57,158 nucleotides of DNA from contig NZMY01000041.1 in the NCBI GenBank assembly GCA_002694745.1, forward strand, positions 1 through 57,158, read 5' to 3'. Below the pieces are notes generated by a model. It saw nothing but the letters and a program-made list of their open reading frames with translations. It had not been told where the DNA came from and did no database searches. The DNA comes from Croceicoccus sp. (GTDB lineage Bacteria; Pseudomonadota; Alphaproteobacteria; Sphingomonadales; Sphingomonadaceae). Numbering within the stretch: position 1 is the first letter of the stretch; each line of letters opens with the position of its first letter. A program made the position numbers and the translations under genes. This document shows, piece by piece, positions 32,333-41,543 of the stretch.

Positions 32333-34100
32333 TCACCCGCCAGACGAGCACGCCCTGATCGCCGTCATGCGCGATCGGCATCAGCCAATCGGGCGCGGCC
32401 CCCGCGGACAGACGATCGGCAAAATTATCCTCACCCATGCTGCGATACAGCCGAAGCTCGGCCTTGCCCGGGCACATCATCACGAAACCGATGCGCCGTT
32501 CGCGCAGGATCGCATGGGCGGCCTGCTCCGTCCCGGTGAAGGTGCGGATCGTGTCGCCGATGCCGCGATGCGCGCGGTGATGCGCGGTCGCGACGACGCG
32601 GTGCGGACTGTCGAGCAGGATCGCGGGGCCAAGGTCGATCGGCGCCATCACATTGGCGGTATCGCTGCCCAGCGCGGGCAGAACGCCGCGCACGTCGCAG
32701 CTGTCGCCGCTGATGGCAGGGGCGGCCTTGGCGGATGAGGCATGGCTGGGCGCGGCATGCATCATCAGCGTCAGCGGCATGGCGGGCAGCAGCGAGGCGA
32801 TCATGCCGGCGACCGCGATGGCCTGCTTGCCCGGTCGTCCCAGATTGCGCAGCTGCCGCAGCCATTGCTTGAGCTGGATGCCGATCGGCACCGCGGCCAT
32901 TCCGGCGACCAGCCCGCTCGACCGCGGAAGAAAGATTGCCAGCGCCAGTGCCGCCAGCAGCAGTGCGGCATATTCCAGGTGCCAGCGGTGCAGCCAGTCC
33001 GCACTGCGCGCCGCCAGCCGCAGCGATACGACGATCGCGACGATGGCAGGCAGCAGGATCTGCGCGATCAGGTCGAGAGGGTGATGCCACAGCGGCTTGC
33101 TCTCGATCACATTGGCGAGCCACACGTCGCGGGCCAGCGGATCCATGCCCGCAAAGCTGCCGTCCGCGCATTGCGGCGCCATCTGCAGCAGCACGACCAG
33201 ACCCGTCAGCGCGCCGGTCCCCAGCACCAGCACCATGAACAGCCACGGGCGCGGGGTTTCGGCGCGGGCCAGCCCGGTTGCAGCGACGGCCACGATGGCC
33301 AGTGCCGCGATATGGGCGGGCGCCATCGCATCGCACATCGGCAGCGACGGTGTCAGCCCGCGCGTCAGCAGGTAGAGCCCCGCCGAACCGGCTGCCAGCG
33401 ATTGAAGCATGGAGGCCAGCCATGCACGGTCGCCCCAGCAGCGCAGCCAGCGCACGAACAGGATCCCGCCGAACACCGCCACCATCGGCAGCGCTTCCAT
33501 CGAGATATTGAGCCACAGCGCCAGCGCGCCGCCCAGAATCCAGCCGCCGCGCCGCGCATCGCGCGCCATCAGCGCATTGACCGACAGCATGAACAGCACG
33601 ATCTGCCAGCCGTGATGATCGATCCGCATCGGCCGCATCTGGTGCAGCAGCGGCGCGGCCAGCGCGGCGGCAAGACAGGCAAGGCCGGTCGCTTCCTCGT
33701 CGCAGATCTTCCACGCGATCCGCCCGATCAGCAGCACCGCGATCCACAGCGTGCCCAGCGGCACCACGACGGCGGCGATATGCTCGGCCATCGGCTGACC
33801 GAAAATCGGCGACAGCAGCACGATCAGGACGGCGAGGGGTATGTCGACCAGCCGCGACCAGTGCATGCTGGCCCCGTAAGGCGCGTCGATCCGGTATTGC
33901 GAGACATCGAACCAGCTTTGTCCGGCCAGCCAGTCGCGGACCTGCAACAGGCGCATGATGTCGTCGCCTTCGTTGAACTGCCGCTCCGCCACGGACGAAA
34001 ACCCCGCGATAGCCAGCAGCACCGCCATCAGCAGCCACGCCAGCGTCGCGCGAACGACGAGGTCGGCGTCGATCAGGGGGCGGCGGCGCTCACCGATCAT
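32325..34100 (-). CDS. Polytopic membrane protein, GT-C / STT3-like
   Basis: 591 residues, about 11-12 hydrophobic helices in the first 420 residues, then a periplasmic domain of about 150. An early loop contains GDDIMRLLQVRDWL and APYGASMHWSRLVD, like the acidic motif and substrate loop of GT-C glycosyltransferases (STT3/PMT type) that use polyprenyl-phosphate sugars. A glycosyl- or oligosaccharyl-transferase role is therefore plausible but unproven. Two genes upstream on the same strand (GtrA and a UDP-galactopyranose-mutase-like flavoprotein) fit a lipid-linked sugar pathway. ATG start at 34100. Confidence 0.7.
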   Translation of the reverse strand: MIGERRRPLIDADLVVRATLAWLLMAVLLAIAGFSSVAERQFNEGDDIMRLLQVRDWLAGQSWFDVSQYRIDAPYGASMHWSRLVDIPLAVLIVLLSPIFGQPMAEHIAAVVVPLGTLWIAVLLIGRIAWKICDEEATGLACLAAALAAPLLHQMRPMRIDHHGWQIVLFMLSVNALMARDARRGGWILGGALALWLNISMEALPMVAVFGGILFVRWLRCWGDRAWLASMLQSLAAGSAGLYLLTRGLTPSLPMCDAMAPAHIAALAIVAVAATGLARAETPRPWLFMVLVLGTGALTGLVVLLQMAPQCADGSFAGMDPLARDVWLANVIESKPLWHHPLDLIAQILLPAIVAIVVSLRLAARSADWLHRWHLEYAALLLAALALAIFLPRSSGLVAGMAAVPIGIQLKQWLRQLRNLGRPGKQAIAVAGMIASLLPAMPLTLMMHAAPSHASSAKAAPAISGDSCDVRGVLPALGSDTANVMAPIDLGPAILLDSPHRVVATAHHRAHRGIGDTIRTFTGTEQAAHAILRERRIGFVMMCPGKAELRLYRSMGEDNFADRLSAGAAPDWLMPIAHDGDQGVLVWRVIG

Positions 34101-34135
34101 GATGGTCTGTCCGGGTGGCGGGGCGGGTCATGGCG

Positions 34136-34564
34136 TCAGGCTCTCTCGCCCATCGGTTCGCGCAATTCGCCAGGTGCGAACACGAAGCGGGCGCGCAGAA
34201 CGAAGGTCGCGACGAAGCTGGCGGCAATCGCGCTCAGCTTGGCGAGGCGCGGGTCGAGACCGGCGGCGACGCCCATGCTGACGATCAGCCATGTCAGCGC
34301 CAGCCCGACAAGCGCAGAGGCGGCGAACAGCCCCATCTGTGCTCGCCGCGCCGCACCCGCCTCGGCGACGCGCCCTGAAAAGACCACGCGGCTGGAGGCG
34401 ATCCAATGCGCCGCGATGCCCAGCGAATATCCGCACACCGCGGCCAGCGGGGCGGCCATGCCCCCTGCCAGCAGCAGCAGATAGGCACCCATGTCAAAGC
34501 CCAGCGTCACCGCGCTGGCGATGCCATAGGCGGCGAAGCGCCGGGCTTCGCGCAGCAGGTTCAT
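34136..34564 (-). CDS. GtrA family membrane protein
   Basis: 142 residues with four helices. GtrA-like signatures: RRFAAYGIASAVTLGFDMGA at the start, HWIASSRVVFSG between helices 2 and 3 and a final FVLRARFVFAP. GtrA proteins are thought to flip or help transfer undecaprenyl-phosphate sugars and usually work with a glycosyltransferase. The ATG overlaps the stop of the upstream flavoprotein gene (ATGA), so the two are translated together. Confidence 0.85.
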   Translation of the reverse strand: MNLLREARRFAAYGIASAVTLGFDMGAYLLLLAGGMAAPLAAVCGYSLGIAAHWIASSRVVFSGRVAEAGAARRAQMGLFAASALVGLALTWLIVSMGVAAGLDPRLAKLSAIAASFVATFVLRARFVFAPGELREPMGERA

Positions 34565-36177
34565 GCCGCGTCGCGTCCCTGCATCGGTGCGGGAACCGCA
34601 TCGGGCTTGTTTGCCACCGGCATCGGCACCGCGCGCATCGAGGACAGGGCGGCGGCGCGATCGGCGGCATCGCCGACATGCTGCGGGAAGGCGGGCTGCT
34701 CGCCCTCGCTTCCGGCCTCATGATATTCCGCGTCCTCGTTCACGCACCAGGTGTCATAGACCCGCTGGCCCGCGAGGATGTTCTCGACCGTCAGCATGGC
34801 GGTCATCATCGCATGGTCCTGGTTGTTGTAGCGGTGCATGCCGTTTCGGCCGACGAGATGCAGCGTGGGGTGCTTGTCCTCTAGCTCCTCGCGCATGACG
34901 GCGACGCGCTTTGCGTAATCCGCGTCATAAACCGGATAGGCCTTTTCCTGCCGCACCACCGTGCCGCCGATGACGTCTTCGGGGCGGGCGAGGCCGAGAA
35001 TTTCCATCTCGCGCGTCGCCAACGCCACCAGATCATCGTCCGAGGACGCCCAGAGCCCGTCGCCCTCGAAACAGAAATATTCAAGGCCGACACACGCGAC
35101 CGAGGCATCGGGCACCATTTCGGGCGACCAGCTGCGGAAGTTCTGGATGCGGCCGACCTGCACCTTGGAATCGTGGATGTAGATCCAGTTGTCGGGGAAC
35201 AGATCCTCGCTGCGGATTTTCAGCGCGACGGTCAGGAAATCGCGATATTTAAGACCGCTGGCATCCAGAACCGCATCGGGCACGGGCGACAGCCGCGCCG
35301 CCAGTTCGCGCATCGGGGCCGAGCTGATCGCGTGTTTCGCGCGGATGATCCGCTCTTCGCCATCCGCGGTCACCGCGTCCAGCCGCCAGCCGCCTTCGCC
35401 GTCGCTCGCCAGCTGCTTGAGCGCATGACCCATCAGCACCTTGTTGCCGCCCGCCACCACGTTGTCGCGCGCCGCATCCCACATCATGCCGGGGCCAAGC
35501 CGCGGATAGCGGAATTCTTCCAGCAAGGTCTTGGCTTGCATGCCGTTGTTGGGTCTCTTGTTAAGGCCGAGCGAACGCTTGACCCCATCGACCACTGCGC
35601 CCCACAGCGATAGCCCCTTGATCCGCTGCGCAGCCCAATCGGCGCTCATCTCGTCGCAAGGCATGCCCCACACCTTCTCGGTATAGGTCTTGAAGAAGAT
35701 CGAATAGAGCTTCTCGCCGAACTGGTTGACGGTCCAGTCCTCGAAGCTTTTCACCTGCTTGCGCGGGAACGCCTGCACCCTGGCAAAGCTTGCCATGCAC
35801 ATCGCCGAGCGCCACAACCCCAGATTGCGCAGCGCCTCGAACGCGCGGAGGGGATAGGAGTAGAACTTGCCCTCGTAGTAGATGCGGCTCATCCGCGGGC
35901 GGCTGATGAATTCGTCGGGCAGGATCTCGTTCCACAGATCCACGACGGCTTTAGATTTCGAGAAGAAGCGGTGTCCGCCGATGTCGAAGCGGTAACCCTC
36001 GTGCTCGACCGTGCGGCTGATGCCGCCGACATAGGTCTCGTCCTTTTCGATCACCGCGACCGACTGGCCGGCTTTGGTCAGCAGATAGGCCGCGGTCAGC
36101 CCGGCCGGGCCGGCGCCGATGATGACGACGTCGACGGCCAGATCGGCTTGGCCAGCTGCTTGGTGTGAGATGTTCAC
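34561..36177 (-). CDS. FAD-dependent oxidoreductase, UDP-galactopyranose-mutase-like
   Basis: 538 residues. N-terminal FAD site DVVIIGAGPAGLTAAYLL (about 17-34), then EKDETYVGGISRTV and DIGGHRFFSKS, as in UDP-galactopyranose mutases and related amine-oxidase-like flavoproteins. C-terminal flavin contact is LVGRNGMHRYNNQDHAMMTA. The last about 70 residues are low complexity. Likely role: sugar-nucleotide or lipid-linked sugar modification, given the coupled GtrA gene and the GT-C-like gene. GTG at 36177 is chosen because GGGGG lies 6 bp before it; a longer TTG start has no support. Length exceeds typical Glf (about 370-390), so it is probably not Glf itself. Confidence 0.8.
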   Translation of the reverse strand: MNISHQAAGQADLAVDVVIIGAGPAGLTAAYLLTKAGQSVAVIEKDETYVGGISRTVEHEGYRFDIGGHRFFSKSKAVVDLWNEILPDEFISRPRMSRIYYEGKFYSYPLRAFEALRNLGLWRSAMCMASFARVQAFPRKQVKSFEDWTVNQFGEKLYSIFFKTYTEKVWGMPCDEMSADWAAQRIKGLSLWGAVVDGVKRSLGLNKRPNNGMQAKTLLEEFRYPRLGPGMMWDAARDNVVAGGNKVLMGHALKQLASDGEGGWRLDAVTADGEERIIRAKHAISSAPMRELAARLSPVPDAVLDASGLKYRDFLTVALKIRSEDLFPDNWIYIHDSKVQVGRIQNFRSWSPEMVPDASVACVGLEYFCFEGDGLWASSDDDLVALATREMEILGLARPEDVIGGTVVRQEKAYPVYDADYAKRVAVMREELEDKHPTLHLVGRNGMHRYNNQDHAMMTAMLTVENILAGQRVYDTWCVNEDAEYHEAGSEGEQPAFPQHVGDAADRAAALSSMRAVPMPVANKPDAVPAPMQGRDAA

Positions 36178-36319
36178 GCTACCCCCTGTTTCGATGGACC
36201 CTGCAAGGCCGAACGAGCGGCGGGGATCCAAGGCAAAACCTGACCGATATTGGCTAAGGGATGGTTAACGCGTGGGGTTTTGCGCGCGCGGAGCGCCGAT
36301 TTGCCGCGTTTCCGGACGC

Positions 36320-37015
36320 TCAGCCGTTGACCGCGCGCCTTTCGGGCTGCGACGGGGCGGGGCGCACGATGCCCTGGCGCGGATGTTCCCTGCGCCAGAT
36401 GCGAGAGATCGCCTGCAGATTGCCCGCCATATGGGCCACTTCCTCAAATCGGAAGGTTTCGAGAAACGCGAGGCCATACCCCGGATGCTCGCGCCAGCGC
36501 ACCACCGCATAGACCTCGCCCAGCGAGGGAAGCGCGATTCGCAGTTGCTGGTCCATCGCAAGCGGATGATCGCTGACGATCCGCGCGCCCTGATGCGAGA
36601 TGTCCTCGATCTTCACCTCGTGCTTGCTGCCCAGCACGGTGATGCTGGACGACAATTCGACCCCGATGCGGATCGCGCGCTTGCGGAAAGGCCCCTTTTC
36701 GCCGACCAGCGCCCGCAGATCCGCAAACTGGGGAAAGCGCAGGCCCGCATGACCGTCGCGCTGCCAGACCAGCTCGACCGCGTGCCGGTCGCCATCGCCG
36801 AACTCCAGTTCGATCGGTTGGGTGTCGGCGGGAATCGCGTCATAGATGCGCACGCGCAGCGCGCTGTTCGATATGTCGCGCAGAACGCAGGGCATCTCGA
36901 CATCGCCATAGACCAGCTTGGCCGTTCGTATGATCGGGAAACGCGCCTCGCTGCGCCGTTCCGCATGGGTGGCGATGGCCTCGCCGAACATTGAATGTTG
37001 TCCCAGATCGCTCAC
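36320..37015 (-). CDS. Tandem PilZ-domain protein
   Basis: About 231 residues with two PilZ domains. The first has ERRSEARF (RxxxR) followed by RDISNSALRV; the second has EDISHQGARI, the DxSxxG motif. Such proteins sense cyclic di-GMP and control motility or envelope functions. In domain one the last Gly of DxSxxG is Ala, and in domain two the RxxxR part is unclear, so only one or a weak site may bind. GTG at 37015 (GGGGAA upstream) is preferred; ATG at 36991 is possible. The gene stands alone between the sugar locus and tRNA-Leu. Confidence 0.8.
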   Translation of the reverse strand: MSDLGQHSMFGEAIATHAERRSEARFPIIRTAKLVYGDVEMPCVLRDISNSALRVRIYDAIPADTQPIELEFGDGDRHAVELVWQRDGHAGLRFPQFADLRALVGEKGPFRKRAIRIGVELSSSITVLGSKHEVKIEDISHQGARIVSDHPLAMDQQLRIALPSLGEVYAVVRWREHPGYGLAFLETFRFEEVAHMAGNLQAISRIWRREHPRQGIVRPAPSQPERRAVNG

Positions 37016-37191
37016 GCCAGTTCCCCTGCTTGCCCCGTGGCAGGACCGGACGTTCGTTCCGTGCCCGATCCTCCACGCATCGGGTTTACGATGGGAATGG
37101 TTAAGGGATTGTTCGCCAGGCTTCGAAATTATCCTGATAAATCGGCAGGATGATCTTAACCATCGCGTCCCACACCGGGGGATGCGCCAGC

Positions 37192-37276
37192 TGGTGCGGA
37201 CGGTGGGACTCGAACCCACACGATCAAGGATCAGGGGATTTTAAGTCCCCGGCGTCTACCATTCCGCCACGTCCGC
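37192..37276 (-). tRNA. tRNA-Leu (anticodon TAA)
   Basis: On the minus strand an 85-base cloverleaf: acceptor GCGGACG pairs with CGTCCGC, A discriminator, encoded CCA at 37192-37194. The anticodon loop reads CTTAAAA (anticodon TAA) and the T loop GGTTCGAGTCC is normal. The long variable arm (TGATCCTTGATCG) is that of a leucine tRNA. Confidence 0.95.
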
Positions 37277-37395
37277 ACGGCGCCGCGGCAGGCGATCAGC
37301 CGCGGGCGCGCCCTGACTAGGCGCGTGCGCGTTCCCGTGCAACGCCGGACGCGTCCGGCTTGCCGAAATTCATCTGCTTGCCGGTTTCGGCAGGA

Positions 37396-37674
37396 TCAGT
37401 CGTTCAGGCGCTCGCGCATTTCCTTGCCCGCCTTGAAATAGGGGACGCGCTTGCCGGGCACCTCGACCGTTTCGCCGGTACGGGGATTGCGGCCCGCCCG
37501 CGCGGAACGTTCGCGCGTCGAGAAGGCCCCGAAACCGCGCAATTCCACGCGGCCGCCGTCTGCCAGCCGATCAGCGATCGCATCGAAGAAGGTGGTGACA
37601 ACAGCCTCGACCTCTTCAGGGCGAAGCTCGGGATTGTCCCGTGCCAGTGTCTGGATGAGTTCCGATCTGATCAT
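37396..37674 (-). CDS. ihfB: Integration host factor subunit beta
   Basis: 92 residues. Small DNA-bending protein that forms a heterodimer with IhfA. It has [36 protein letters not shown] and the DNA arm [20 protein letters not shown] with the conserved Pro. ATG at 37674 has a GGGGG element 9 bp upstream. The 200 bp upstream up to the GntR gene hold no gene, only a weak hairpin (37824-37839). IhfB rather than HU is judged from the MIRSELI start and the length. Confidence 0.9.
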   Translation of the reverse strand: MIRSELIQTLARDNPELRPEEVEAVVTTFFDAIADRLADGGRVELRGFGAFSTRERSARAGRNPRTGETVEVPGKRVPYFKAGKEMRERLND

Positions 37675-37880
37675 TCGCAAAACCCCCGCTTGCCGTGGCT
37701 GCGACCCCTTCGGCATCCGTCAGTCGAACTCCCGTATGGCCGGGCCCCTCCCAGTCCAGAACAAGTGCAAGAAACGGAATTGGCAAACCATGCCATTCGC
37801 AGGCGCAACATTCAAGGGACTTACCCCTGCACCAAGGGGCAGGATCTTACGAAAATGGATAGGAAAAATACCGATCGGGG

Positions 37881-38240
37881 TCAGTTCGCGGCTGTGGCAA
37901 GACGTCCTGCGTCCAGTTCCAGCAATTCCATGCGCTGGCGAATCGCCGGCCAGTCTTCCGCCAGAAACTGCGCGCGCTCCTGCTCCAGCAGGCGGCGGCG
38001 CGCGCCGGGGAGCAGTTCGACGCCGATTCCGCGCCGTACCGCGATCAGCCCGTCGTCCTGAAATTGCTGATAGGCCTTGGCCACAGTCAGCGGATTGGCG
38101 CCATGCTCCGCGGCGAAGGAGCGGACCGATGGCAGCAGTTCGCCCTCGCGGAACGTGCCCGTCAGGATCGCCGCCACGATCTCGTCGCGCAGCTTGAGAT
38201 AGACGGGGCGCGTGGCCTGGGTTCCGGTGGGGCGTGGCAT
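37881..38240 (-). CDS. GntR-family regulator, YtrA-like short type
   Basis: 119 residues. GntR winged helix at about 10-80 (PVYLKLRDEIVAAILTGTF, EGELLPSVRSFAAEHGANPL, TVAKAYQQFQDDGLIAVRRG), then a short helical tail without a ligand domain, as in the YtrA subgroup, which often controls ABC transporter genes. No ABC genes are next to it here. Possible autoregulation through its 150-bp upstream gap with the divergent POT gene. Confidence 0.85.
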   Translation of the reverse strand: MPRPTGTQATRPVYLKLRDEIVAAILTGTFREGELLPSVRSFAAEHGANPLTVAKAYQQFQDDGLIAVRRGIGVELLPGARRRLLEQERAQFLAEDWPAIRQRMELLELDAGRLATAAN

Positions 38241-38388
38241 GGCGTAACACTGGCATAATACACTGCCGCAGACAAGCGGGCGAACCCGACCAGAGCGTGT
38301 CTTGAGGGCAACGATACCGGTTTCACATGCAACAATCGGGGCTTTACCCGCGCCCGCGATGCTTTAGGGTGCGCCGCTTAAGGTTTGG

Positions 38389-39993
38389 ATGCGAGACAAG
38401 GAAGCAAGCCCGCAGATGGCGACCAGTTACGAGCAGAGCGGCGATGCCCGCGGGACGATCCTAGGCCACCCCAAGGGCCTGTTCATCCTGTTCTTCGCCG
38501 AGATGTGGGAGCGTTTTTCCTATTACGGAATGCGCGCCCTGCTCATCTTCTACCTCACCAAGCACTGGCTGTTCTCGGACGGCGAGGCGGGGGTCATCTA
38601 TGGTGCCTATACCGCGCTGGTCTATATCACGCCGGTGCTGGGCGGCTATCTGGCCGACCGCTGGCTGGGGCAGAGGAAGGCCGTGCTGTATGGCGCGGGG
38701 ATCCTGACCTTCGGGCATTTCCTGATGGGATTCGAGGGGACGGGCGGACAGGATGCCGCCTCGCTCAACATCTTCTGGCTTGCGCTGGCCTTCATCATCG
38801 TGGGATCGGGCTTTCTGAAGGCCAATATCTCGGTGATCGTCGGGCAGCTTTACCCGCGCACCGATGCGCGGCGCGATCCGGCCTATACGATCTTCTACAT
38901 GGGCATCAATCTGGGCGCGTTCCTCGGCTCGCTGCTGTGCGGCTATCTGGGCGAGGTCTATGGCTGGTCGTACGGCTTTGGCGCGGCGGGCGTCGGCATG
39001 CTGCTGGGCCTGATCGTGTTCATCATCGGCAAACCCTATCTGATGGGCCGGGGCGAGCCGCCCAAGGCGCTGTCCAAGGGGATGGAATACGGCCTCTATG
39101 TCGTGGGCCTCGGCGCGGTCGTCGTGTGCTGGTGGATGGTGCAGAACCAGGACGTGGTCGGCACGCTGCTGGGCGTGTTCGGCGCGATCCTCGTGCTGGG
39201 CATCATCGGCTATTCGGTGGTGAAACTGCCCGCACAGGACCGCGACCGCATTTTTGCCGCGCTGTTTCTGATCTTCGTGTCCATCGTGTTCTGGGCGCTG
39301 TTCGAACAGGCGGGCAATTCGCTGAACCTGTTCACCGACCGCCATGTCGACCGCTCGCTGTTCGGCTGGGACGTTCCGGCCTCGATGTTCCAGTCGCTGA
39401 ACGCGGCCTATATCTTCCTGCTCGCGCCGTTCTTCGCATGGGGCTGGACGATCCTCGGCCGCAAGGGGAAGGAGCCTTCGGCGCCGTTCAAGTTCGGCCT
39501 TGGCGTGATTCAGGTCGGCCTCGGCTTCCTCGTCCTCGTCTGGGGCGCGAATGCCGCGGGTGTCAGCGCGGTGCCGGTGATCTTCATCTTCCTGATCTAT
39601 CTGCTCCACACCACGGGTGAGCTTTGCCTGTCGCCGGTCGGCCTGTCGTCGATGAACCGGCTGGCGCCCGCGCACATGGCCTCGCTGATCATGGGGACGT
39701 GGTTCTTCGCATCGGCCACCGGCAATTTCGCGGCGGGCCTGATCTCCAGCGCGGCCGGCGGCGAGGGGCTGGAAGGCGAGGAGGCCGGGCGCGAACTGGT
39801 GCTGTCGGTCTATTCGACGGTCGGCTGGTACGCCATCGGCATCGGCGTCGCGGTGCTGGTGCTGTCGCCCGCGATCCGCTGGCTGATGCATCTCGACACG
39901 CTGCAGGACGACAATGTCGGCGACGACCTGCTGGGGCAGGCCGAAGCGGGCGAACCGCAGGCCGCGGGCATGCATCCGGAAACGAGGGGCTAG
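38389..39993 (+). CDS. POT-family proton-coupled peptide transporter
   Basis: 534 residues, 12-14 helices. POT/PTR hallmarks are HPKGLFILFFAEMWERFSYYGMRALL (begins about residue 27, ExxERFxYY), GGYLADRWLGQRK and FYMGINLGAFLG. Takes up di- and tripeptides with protons across the inner membrane. The chosen ATG (38389) has AAGG 5 bp upstream; an ATG at 38416 is also possible. After the stop an 8-bp stem hairpin (39983-40006) overlaps the end of the gene. Confidence 0.92.
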   Translation: MRDKEASPQMATSYEQSGDARGTILGHPKGLFILFFAEMWERFSYYGMRALLIFYLTKHWLFSDGEAGVIYGAYTALVYITPVLGGYLADRWLGQRKAVLYGAGILTFGHFLMGFEGTGGQDAASLNIFWLALAFIIVGSGFLKANISVIVGQLYPRTDARRDPAYTIFYMGINLGAFLGSLLCGYLGEVYGWSYGFGAAGVGMLLGLIVFIIGKPYLMGRGEPPKALSKGMEYGLYVVGLGAVVVCWWMVQNQDVVGTLLGVFGAILVLGIIGYSVVKLPAQDRDRIFAALFLIFVSIVFWALFEQAGNSLNLFTDRHVDRSLFGWDVPASMFQSLNAAYIFLLAPFFAWGWTILGRKGKEPSAPFKFGLGVIQVGLGFLVLVWGANAAGVSAVPVIFIFLIYLLHTTGELCLSPVGLSSMNRLAPAHMASLIMGTWFFASATGNFAAGLISSAAGGEGLEGEEAGRELVLSVYSTVGWYAIGIGVAVLVLSPAIRWLMHLDTLQDDNVGDDLLGQAEAGEPQAAGMHPETRG

Positions 39994-40006
39994 CCAAGGC
40001 CCCTCG
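39983..40006 (+). terminator. Hairpin at the end of the POT gene
   Basis: CGAGGGGC (39983-39990) and GCCCCTCG (39999-40006) with the gene's TAG in the loop. No T-run, so only a possible terminator. Confidence 0.4.
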
Positions 40007-40050
40007 GGGCTGTCACGATCCGCGCCTTACAGCAAGGACAGGCGGCGCAC

Positions 40051-40737
40051 ATGGATCTACGGCTCTCCTTCCTGCTCTCGGCGGCGATCGTCTTCGTGGG
40101 CACGCATATCATCCTGACCCACCAACTGCGGCAACCGCTCATCGCCCTTCTGGGCAAGGCGGGGTTTATGGCCGCCTATTCGCTTATCGCTTTCGTTACC
40201 CTGGGCTGGGCGATCTTCGCCTTTGGCACCGCGCCGCGCGGGCCCTATGCGTGGCAGCCCTATTCCGACTGGGCATGGATCGCCGCCATGGTGCTGACCT
40301 ATCCCGCCCTGCTGCTGCTGATCGGTAGCTTCATCCGCAATCCCGCCGCCCCGTCGCCCAATGCCGAGGAAGTGGTCGCCACCAAGGAGCCGACCGGCGT
40401 GTTCGCGGTGACGCGGCACCCGATGATGTGGGGGATCGCGATCTGGGCATTGTCGCACATCCTGCTGGTGCCCGAACCGCGCACATTGTTCCTGCTGGGG
40501 TCGCTGATCGTGCTGGCGCTGGTCGGATCGGCGATGCAGGACCGCAAGAAACAGCATCAGCTGGGAACGGCATGGAGCGGCTGGCAATCGCGGACCAGCT
40601 ACTTCCCGCGCCCCGCCGGATTTGCCGCGATACGCCCGGTCATGTGGCTGGGCGCTTTCGCATTGTGGCTGCTCATCAACTGGTTGCACATGCCGCTGGG
40701 CGGCATCGCGGCGGGGTTCTGGCGCTGGCTGGGCTAG
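40051..40737 (+). CDS. NnrU family membrane protein
   Basis: 228 residues with six helices. NnrU motifs: GTHIILTHQLRQPL, GWAIFAFGTAPRGPYAWQP, the TRHPMMWGIAIWALSHILL methyltransferase-like segment and YFPRPAGFAAI. NnrU was first linked to nitrite/nitric oxide metabolism, but many homologues are in non-denitrifiers and are isoprenylcysteine-methyltransferase-like. No denitrification gene is nearby. Its last four bases overlap the convergent hydrolase gene. Confidence 0.87.
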   Translation: MDLRLSFLLSAAIVFVGTHIILTHQLRQPLIALLGKAGFMAAYSLIAFVTLGWAIFAFGTAPRGPYAWQPYSDWAWIAAMVLTYPALLLLIGSFIRNPAAPSPNAEEVVATKEPTGVFAVTRHPMMWGIAIWALSHILLVPEPRTLFLLGSLIVLALVGSAMQDRKKQHQLGTAWSGWQSRTSYFPRPAGFAAIRPVMWLGAFALWLLINWLHMPLGGIAAGFWRWLG

Positions 40738-41543
40738 CGCTCGGCAGGCTGGCGCGTTTCCAGCCAGTCGCGAATGCTGCGGCCCGATTCGGGCAGGTAG
40801 GCCAGCTCGTGCCCGGCATTGTCGAAGATGCGCAGCGCAAACCGGTCGGACAATGACGCCAGTTCGCGGGCATGGCTGGCCGAAATCAACGCATCGCGCG
40901 AACCGTGCAGGATCAGGGCCTGTCCGCCGTAACCCGACAGCTTGGCCCGATTGTCGAACCGGTCCTTCATCAGCAGCCGCACCGGCAGAAACCGAAAACG
41001 GGCGCTCGCCGCATCGGGAAGGCTGGTGAACGGCGACACCAGCACCAGCCGTTCCAGCCCGTATGCCGCCGCCACATGGGCCGCGACGCCTGAGCCAAGC
41101 GAATTGCCAACGGGCACGATCCGTTCCGGCGGCACCCCTTGGGCGCGTAACCATGCCAGCGCCGCCTCGCCGTCGCGGTAGAGCCCTTCCTCGCCGGGAT
41201 CGCCAGGATTGCCGGAATAGCCGCGATATTCGGGAAGCAGCACGCCGAATCCCGCGCGGGCCAGCGGCAGGACGGCCTGCGCCGCACCCGCCCAGCGGTC
41301 GCCATTGCCGTGGAAGAACACGATGACGGGCCTCTCCGGCAGGCCTTCGCGCCACGCGGCGTCGATCTCCAGCCCGTCGGAGGTTTTCAGTATGACGCGG
41401 TCATAGCCACCGGGAACCGGCTGCGACCCCGCAGGCGCCGGATAGATCAGCCGCCGCTGCCCCAGATAGGCCGCCGCGACGACAAGTCCGTAAAGCAGGG
41501 CCGCGCCGATGATGAGGATCATCACGGCGCGGAAAGCCGTCAA
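40734..41543 (-). CDS. Alpha/beta hydrolase with N-terminal membrane helix
   Basis: About 269 residues. One N-terminal helix ([20 protein letters not shown]), then an alpha/beta hydrolase fold of the Bem46/YsgG type: [16 protein letters not shown] oxyanion motif, nucleophile elbow [18 protein letters not shown] (acid) and NAGHELAYL (histidine). Probably membrane-bound, facing the periplasm or cytosol; substrate unknown. The TTG start (41543) overlaps the dxs stop (TTGA); the ATG at 41522 would give a shorter N terminus. Convergent with NnrU, overlapping by four bases. Confidence 0.82.
   Translation of the reverse strand: MTAFRAVMILIIGAALLYGLVVAAAYLGQRRLIYPAPAGSQPVPGGYDRVILKTSDGLEIDAAWREGLPERPVIVFFHGNGDRWAGAAQAVLPLARAGFGVLLPEYRGYSGNPGDPGEEGLYRDGEAALAWLRAQGVPPERIVPVGNSLGSGVAAHVAAAYGLERLVLVSPFTSLPDAASARFRFLPVRLLMKDRFDNRAKLSGYGGQALILHGSRDALISASHARELASLSDRFALRIFDNAGHELAYLPESGRSIRDWLETRQPAER

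Noticed and set aside
34561-36177. Naming the flavoprotein glf (UDP-galactopyranose mutase)
   Set aside because: It is about 150 residues longer than Glf and the active-site arginines could not be placed with confidence.
37824-37839. Hairpin CCCCT/AGGGG between the GntR and ihfB genes as a terminator
   Set aside because: Only a 5-bp stem and no T-run; too weak to call.
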